A DNA stretch of 64,000 nt from Rhynchopus sp. YZ270_cl-10 (Eukaryota > Euglenozoa > Diplonemea > Diplonemida > Diplonemidae), in contig OZ037860.1 of NCBI GenBank assembly GCA_964035575.1, forward strand, positions 186,001 through 250,000. The letters run 5' to 3'. Below, in pieces: positions 58,658 to 64,000 of this stretch. The notes below the pieces were generated by a model. That model did not search any database and was not told the DNA's origin. It worked only from the letters and a program-made list of their open reading frames with translations. Position 1 is the first letter of the stretch. Every line of letters starts with the position of its first letter. The translations under genes were made by a program, and so were the position numbers.

Positions 58658-58940
58658 TCACCGGTCGTACGCACCAGAGCCCTGCGTGTCGCGTGTGTCA
58701 CCTTCCCACTGTTTTATGATTTTCACGAGTTTGTGGTTGTTGCGTTCGTATGCGTCAAGCCGGCCTTCCTGTTGTGAAACGTCAAATGCACATTGTAGAA
58801 AGAGCTAAAGGGGAACATACCAGCGTTCTCGAGATCCTGCTGATCGCTTGACGTATCTCACGTGTCGAGCACGTTTCAAGGTTCAAGTGGACACATGACG
58901 GGTCACCGTCCATCCTCTCTTGTGTATAGGGGCCTGACAT
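58658..58940 (-). CDS. Small unknown protein, two exons, 76 aa
   Basis: Exon 1 58940-58821 and exon 2 58768-58658 are joined by a 52-nt intron (GTATGTTCC...CACAACAG) in phase 0. The product begins MSGPYTQERMDGDP; its centre is helical (STREIRQAISRISRTL, then EGRLDAYERNNHKLVKIIKQ) and it ends GSGAYDR. Spacing to the GILT start downstream is 162 bases. Codons are GC-rich like the neighbours. The helix pattern resembles small subunits of coiled-coil complexes, but I recognise no family. Neither exon makes a long ORF alone, so it is easily missed. Confidence 0.7.
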
Positions 58941-59331
58941 TGTTTCAAGCACCCGAGAGAGTTCCTATGGGGTTTGGGGTGGGTTGTGTAGGTATGGGAT
59001 ATGGTGACAACTACAACGAGAACGGTACACTCAAGGCCAGCGACAGTGCACCACAGTATTCGCCCCGTATTGGGAACACACCCGAATAGGATCCGAATAT
59101 GGCCCAGGAATTTTGAGATCCGAAAAAAGGCCGAATACGAATTCGCCTTCCGGGTATGCCTAGAGCAGCCGATAGTAGGAATAAGATGAAATCCGTTGGA
59201 AAATCCCTAAAAAGTTAGTCATATTCTAAGTTGTATTCGTCTGCACTTTCATCACAGAATTTTCCCTTTTTGGTGAACCCTTTTAATTTACGAAAAAAAA
59301 AACATTTATATCTTGTAAAAGACGTTTAATT

Positions 59332-60414
59332 TTAATCCCACTCATGAAGATAGATTCCTGTGGAGCGGAGCTTGCGTTCTAGATCGAGACATGCGAAGGA
59401 ACGTATCCAGGCACGTGGTATGAAACGCCCCTTTGCGACGTCTGCTAGGTCGTAGGCGGCTTTGGTGATTTTGCCGTGACATTCGATGAAGATTTCGTCT
59501 ATCAGCTCGATGGCACCTGTGGCAAAGAGACGGTCGAAGACACGCCACTCCGCGTCCTCGATGTCCATCTTCACTACAAGAAAGTCCTCTACCGCCACGT
59601 TCCGTATCAACCAGTCTGCGTAGTCCACTGCACGCACTGTGATGCTCTTCTCCACACTCCCGCTCTCAGACGCTTCATCCGAGCTGGCGTCAAACTCCTC
59701 CTTTCCTCCCGTCGCATGCGCGGCTGCAGCTGTGCCCTCAACAGTGATGGTGGTATTGCTATCCCAAATGGCCAACGTATTCCAATCAACCCACGACGGA
59801 TACAGATGCTCATGACTCGCATTAATGTCAAATGCATGAAATCTGAACTTCTCCGCCCCAGGATAGCCACACAAAAAATCGATGGTGCTTCCAAAGGCGC
59901 GTTTCACTGTGTTACGCATAAGATGTCTCGCACCGAGGTCATTGAAAATCCATTTTTTTGCCTCCCAGGGCCCTTCGTCTACAAAGGAGCGGGGAACGAT
60001 TTTGTCGAATGCTTTGAATGACTTCATGGACTCTACAGGGAGGGTTACAAGAGTGTCGCCTGAGACGGAGCGGAATGGGAGCAAGAGTGCGTCTTGCATA
60101 GCATTGTAGTACTTCCGCCGCCATGAATATTTGCAGTATCTGCAGTGAATTATGATGCGGCGGGGTTGGAGGACACGGCCTTCATACTCCGTGATCGTGT
60201 TGAGACGTGCCATGACCCAGCCTATGGAGTATGCACGGCGCTTGCCGCTCTCGACCATGAACAGTTTTGGGTTGTAACGCAAAGGGTCGCGTTTGTCGCG
60301 GAGTACAGCCTTCATTTCTGTTGCCTCCTCGCCACCTAGCTTCAGATACCCGGGGGTAGCATTGACAGGGAGGGAGAAGAGGAAGAGGAGGAAGAGGAGA
60401 CGAAAGAAATGCAT
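59332..60414 (-). CDS. Secreted FkbM-like methyltransferase domain protein, 360 aa
   Basis: Single exon. The ATG at 60414 is chosen because it opens a clear signal peptide (FFRLLFLLFLFSLPVNA); the upstream frame is low complexity. The C-terminal third has VEDFLVVKMDIEDAEWRVFD and ELIDEIFIECHGK, matching the KxDIEGxE motif and following strand of FkbM-type methyltransferases (the usual Gly is Asp). VSGDTLVTLPVESMKSF and FHAFDINASHEHLYPSWV upstream fit the Rossmann part. A CxxC (CRYCKYSW) lies near residue 92. A secretory-pathway methyltransferase acting on a glycan is a reasonable guess. Catalysis is not shown. Confidence 0.6.
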   Translation of the reverse strand: MHFFRLLFLLFLFSLPVNATPGYLKLGGEEATEMKAVLRDKRDPLRYNPKLFMVESGKRRAYSIGWVMARLNTITEYEGRVLQPRRIIIHCRYCKYSWRRKYYNAMQDALLLPFRSVSGDTLVTLPVESMKSFKAFDKIVPRSFVDEGPWEAKKWIFNDLGARHLMRNTVKRAFGSTIDFLCGYPGAEKFRFHAFDINASHEHLYPSWVDWNTLAIWDSNTTITVEGTAAAAHATGGKEEFDASSDEASESGSVEKSITVRAVDYADWLIRNVAVEDFLVVKMDIEDAEWRVFDRLFATGAIELIDEIFIECHGKITKAAYDLADVAKGRFIPRAWIRSFACLDLERKLRSTGIYLHEWD

Positions 60415-60690
60415 TGTGTAATGACTCAGCTCATGGTTTCTTGGTGGAATTTTTGTGCTGAAAATGGGGGGGTGAAGTGGAGAGGGATGGGGTTTGAGGA
60501 AGATTATTAGATAGAGGTAATTATGAAGGGGGAAGATGATTTTTTTTAAAAACTGCCGCACAAAAAAAAAAAGTGTTTTACAACATAGAGCCGTGTGCTG
60601 TGGTTGCGGTGAGAAAAAAATAACGTTCTTATAAGGTTTAACTACAGTACTCCAATGTTTGGCGTTCAAAAAAAAAAAAAGGTGGAGTTG

Positions 60691-60790
60691 AAATACAAAG
60701 CCCTCGTGAACAGTGTACCTTGGTACAATGAGAGGCTGTACCGGGGGGGTGGACACCCCAACCATGCAGTCCTACAATCCATTTCGTGGT
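60691..60790 (+). repeat. H6 structured repeat, about 100 nt
   Basis: AGTTGAAATACAAAGCCCTC, then TGTACCTTGGTACA, GGGGTGGACACCCC and CCATGCAGTCCTACAATCC to TTTCGTGGT. Differs from the 40710 copy at only a few positions although they lie 20 kb apart. Confidence 0.75.
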
Positions 60791-61094
60791 CAAAAAAGGT
60801 CGCAAAATTACCCTAAAAATCTCTAAATTTGCCTTATTTGGAACGCCAATTTATTTGGAGTACTGTAAGTTTGTACACAAAAACGAGGAAGAGCAAAGGC
60901 ATATTGCCCAAGGAAGGGGAGACGTTTTATTTATTTTCCCTCTGTTTTTCTCAGACATGGAACTACTTCCCACACGGGGACAAACAAAAAAAATAAACTG
61001 GTTTTGAGAAAAACAAAAAAAAAAAAACGGAAGGCGTTGTGACCCCACAAACAACAGCCCTTTTGTTTGAAATCAGATACATTTTTTTTTTCCA

Positions 61095-61380
61095 CAACCT
61101 TCCTTCGCCACCCCTTGTAGGGTAACCAAAGGTAAAGTAAGGTATAGTATTGAAATCAATGTATGAGGGTAAGGGTTCAATTTTACAAACCCAGATTTTG
61201 ATGAAAATTTCGGAAAAATGGACCCCACCTATTAGTGACTGGGCTCATATTTTTCAAAATTTAAGAAGTCAAAAAAATTGTCCAATTTTCAACCTTGACC
61301 CCACCATTGCACGGGCGGATCCCAAAAATGCAAAATAATGACCCTTTTTAATTTGTTCCCTTAAAATGTGTTACTTCAGG
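61095..61380. repeat. About 300-bp dispersed repeat, copy 2
   Basis: Same orientation as the copy at 54037. It differs by scattered substitutions and small indels, suggesting an older duplication. Confidence 0.8.
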
Positions 61381-61440
61381 GGAAAAAACTAACCCTACAT
61401 GGGTTGAAGGTGTGTGGAAAAACAAGAAAGGTTTGTGATG

Positions 61441-61495
61441 TTTTTTTTGAAAACTTGGTTGTATTAGTGTAGCCACCCTAGAGTGTGCTCCACTT
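61441..61495 (-). repeat. H5 micro-repeat
   Basis: GTGTAGCCACCCTAGAGTG read on the plus strand, preceded by T8 and GAAAACTTGG. Identical in its core to the copies at 34687 and 41904. Confidence 0.7.
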
Positions 61496-62672
61496 TTCTT
61501 TTTCTTTTTCTTTTTCGATAGCAATTACTTGTTTCTTTTTTTGCTTCTACCCAGGACGTATATTTCCGCCTCCGGAAAAGCTAAAAAAAAACAAAAACAA
61601 AAAAAAAAGGTACATTTCCTGGTTTTTCCACTATCCTGACAACTTTTTATTTCATGACCCTTATTTGTTTCTCTTCCCATTCCCGAGACAGCTGCCTTTG
61701 AGAACGAACCACTCACGTACTCACTTGAACAATACTATTTCAACAAAAACTGTCAAAAAGGTGTCTCAAATCAAAAGGTCAGGAAGCATGCTAACAGGAA
61801 TGTTGGATGGGAAGAAGGAGGAGGGGGTTCGTTTGAAAACATGAAACATGGAAACATGAATGACATCAGGAAGAGGCTGTTCTCTTACATAGCCGCAGGT
61901 GTCCTAAGGCAAGCTCAGTGAGAACAGAAATCTCACGTAGAGCATAAGGGTAAAAAGCTTGCTCGATACTTTCGCTCTTCTTTTTTTTTGCATCGACATT
62001 CTGATGACGTTTCGCTGAGAATTTAAAAAAAAAAACTGTTTTTTTTTTAACGATTTTCTTTTGGGGGGGGAGGAAGGCTGACAGACATTATATTCTGTCA
62101 GCAACACAAAACAAACATATGGGTGCTGATACAACCTCATATGGATTGTGTAAGCAAATGTGATCTCTAAAAAGAGGGGCAAAAAAAGAAATAAAAAAAC
62201 CTTGGCACAACGATGAATCCCTCACCGCCGTAACCTAAAAGAAGAAAAGAGTTGTAAGATGAAAGCCTCTCTGTCGCTTTGCTCACCTTAAATAGTTCGG
62301 TATAACAAATTCATATACTTTCAAATAAAATTTGAAAAAGTAGAGTTGAAATACAAAGCCCTCTCGTGAACAGTGTACCTCCAAAAAAAAAAAAAAATGA
62401 TTCCTCCCCAGATATTCACCAAATAAAGGGGCTGTCTTTTTACTTTTTATTATTGTTGCTGAAAAGGTGCACGAAGACCTGGTAAAATCCTTTATGTAGT
62501 GTTTCCTTCAAATCTTGGTGTGGCCGACAACCCTTAAAAGAAAATAGCAGAAAGTAGCACAAAAAATAGCACCCCCCTTTCAACCACACCATGTGTCTTA
62601 AAGAGCTAATTCTGGAAGGTCAGAAATAGGTCATTTGACGCACGATTGACAAAGGGGGTAGGTTAAGAACAA

Positions 62673-62815
62673 ATGAATGTGCCTAGAGCATATCTCTGCA
62701 GGGAGAAAGAGAAGGTAACACAGCAACACGGCCTCTCCTACGAACGCAGAGGCGGCCAAGCACCTCAAGGACGCTCGCCCCAAACGTGCCTCATGATACA
62801 GTGCTCTAGCAAGGT
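62673..62815 (+). other. GC-rich island, possible isolated exon
   Basis: Plus-strand frames REKEKVTQQHGLSYERRGG and, in another frame, TNAEAAKHLKDARPKRAS followed by a stop both look protein-like against AT-rich surroundings. I could not find partner exons. Confidence 0.2.
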
Positions 62816-63325
62816 ATCATGGGGGTGGGTTGAGGGGTGGAGAGGGGGTGTGTGTGGGTTCTTCTCTTTGGAACAGAAAGAAAAGAAACCATATCCTTGC
62901 TCCGGGAGGGGATCGGTATTGATAGGTGTAGGTAGGGGTTACTGATACAGGGGGGATGCCATTTTTGTAATACCCCCTGGAAACACACACACACACACAA
63001 ACACACACAAAATGCAATGGTAAAATTTACAAAGGACACACACCCCCTATCTTGACTAGGTAGTTGACCGGTTTCCCATAGCACCATATCCGCCGACAAA
63101 AAAAAGAGTCGAATGTAATAGAATAGCGTAGCAACATAAATCAACGAGCCTCACAAAATACGAAATAAAAAGTAGTAGTTGGTGCAGGCACCGACCCAGC
63201 CCGGATGAAAGCACAACTTTAAAAAAAAAAAATTGAAAATATGAAATGCACCGAAAAGTTCAAACACAACTGAACTATAGAAGGGAAAGGCTCTAAACTC
63301 TCACAATCTCACAAAAAAGAGAGAA

Positions 63326-63392
63326 TTGGTTATTGATGCAGACATCCTCAACTGACCCCCCTCTGTACGATGCCAGCCATGAATGAAAGCAC
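63326..63392 (+). repeat. H4 micro-repeat
   Basis: TTATTGATGCAGACATCC, CAACTGACC, GTACGATGCCAGCC and GAATGAAAGCAC, then ATAAAG. A shortened H4 copy (GTTGGTGCAGGCACC ... CCCGGATGAAAGCAC) lies just upstream at 63171-63215. Confidence 0.65.
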
Positions 63393-63550
63393 AATAAAGA
63401 GTTGGTGAGTATTTAAAAAAATGGGGAGAAAGGGGTGGGGGCTCTATCTCAAACACGGGTTTCGGCTTGGTACCCTTTTTAAAAAGGGGAAAACGTCTTC
63501 ACAAAAGCGCTCCAAAATCCACCGTCTTTTTAGGGGAAAAAAAACAAAAT

Positions 63551-64000
63551 CTAAAGAGTGATGGACTTTAGTGCGCCAATCATGGGAAGGCTTTCGCCGG
63601 TCGCGGAGTAGAGCATAACAAGGAAAGGAAGGCCGAAGGCGGTGATGAAGGAGTCGAGGCCACGTGCACGTCTGGAGATGACAGGGCTTGCTGCTGCGGC
63701 AAGTGTGTTGATAGAGGAGGTGTAGTGTGCGAAGAGGAAGTGCGCTGCGTAGTATTGGCCTATCGCCTGCAGACGGTTCAGAGGCTCCACCAGGAACACC
63801 ACCACAGGGAACGCCCCCCACAGCGGCGGGTCAATCCCAAAGAACCCAAACGCCCACAGCGAAAACGACGCGCAAAACTGATACACCATCGACGTCCGCA
63901 GCGCGTTCTTCACTGCCTGCTTCAACCTCTTCACAAGGTCCTCCAGCTTTTTGTTCCCCTTCGCAACGTTCATCACCAGCGCCTGCAGAACATACGCAGA
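63551..64000 (-). CDS. Partial membrane protein of unknown function (5' end beyond window)
   Basis: The frame is open to the window edge and stops with TAG at 63553-63551, giving about 149 visible residues. A basic helix (KKLEDLVKRLKQAVKNALR) leads into hydrophobic segments FCASFSLWAFGFFGID and LWGAFPVVVFLVEPL. Two more, around AHFLFAHYTSSIN and FITAFGLPFLVMLYSA, follow. The layout, with an amphipathic stretch and short membrane hairpins, faintly recalls PEX11-type or other small organelle membrane proteins. The resemblance is too weak to name it. Confidence 0.6.
   Translation of the reverse strand, partial: SAYVLQALVMNVAKGNKKLEDLVKRLKQAVKNALRTSMVYQFCASFSLWAFGFFGIDPPLWGAFPVVVFLVEPLNRLQAIGQYYAAHFLFAHYTSSINTLAAAASPVISRRARGLDSFITAFGLPFLVMLYSATGESLPMIGALKSITL

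Larger units (their letters stand above)
60415..63550. other. 3.1 kb without a confident gene
   Basis: Holds an H6 copy (60691-60790), the second copy of the 300-bp repeat (61095-61380), an H5 copy (61441-61495), an H1 copy (62256-62286), a partial H6 (62352-62380), a GC-rich island (62673-62815), an (AC)n tract (about 62982-63008) and two H4 copies (63171-63215, 63326-63392). Confidence 0.6.

Noticed and set aside
1-64000. tRNA or rRNA genes
   Set aside because: No stretch with convincing A/B boxes and cloverleaf, or rRNA-like conservation, was seen by eye; a tRNAscan-SE/Infernal run would settle it.

Overview
The window looks like nuclear DNA of a euglenozoan protist, most likely a diplonemid; that placement is inference. 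Almost every convincing gene (15 of them) lies on the minus strand, as in the one-way polycistronic clusters of Euglenozoa. Several start codons follow a pyrimidine tract and an AG, as expected for spliced-leader trans-splicing. Exons are GC-rich. Introns are short (about 20-600 nt, often 45-70 nt) with GT...AG ends, and the intergenic DNA is AT-rich and full of A-tracts. I saw no tRNA, rRNA, spliced-leader RNA gene or CRISPR array. Exon joins were worked out by hand from reading frame and splice sites.

Left part (1-30.7 kb, gene-dense, all minus strand): PEX16-like peroxin (partial); PdxT glutaminase of vitamin B6 synthesis; a 2,969-residue DZIP1-like ciliary protein carrying 21 tandem SH3-like repeats (3.7-13.1 kb, 7 exons); an LRR protein; a TPR co-chaperone ending in a CaaX box; a coiled-coil protein with an Sfi1-like tail; a membrane-anchored GH18 protein with a MITE in its first intron; an MFS transporter; an oxysterol-binding protein; an EF-hand protein; a TIP41-like PP2A regulator.

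Middle (30.7-51.1 kb): a 20-kb stretch without a recognisable gene. It holds many micro-hairpin repeats, 74 perfect copies of CAGTA, two MITEs with clear target duplications (37.0 and 43.9 kb) and a 2.2-kb Foldback-like element with long inverted arms (45.5-47.7 kb).

Right part (51.1-64 kb): a probably myristoylated Pro/Gln-rich protein; a doubtful plus-strand coding-like locus (52.7-54.7 kb); a SUMF2-like paralogue of formylglycine-generating enzyme; a GILT-like thiol reductase whose first redox cysteine codon is TGA (probable selenoprotein, UxxC); a 76-residue two-exon gene; a secreted FkbM-like protein; and a partial membrane protein at the edge.

The genes do not form one pathway. Themes are cilium/basal body (DZIP1-like, Sfi1-like, EF-hand), ER and secretory proteins (SUMF2-like, GILT, FkbM-like, GH18), peroxisome/lipid (PEX16, ORP) and signalling or chaperones (TIP41, TPR). 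The most unusual items are the Sec-GILT, the DZIP1 fusion and a superfamily of dispersed micro-hairpins whose stems vary while the loop stays near CTC(TC)GT.
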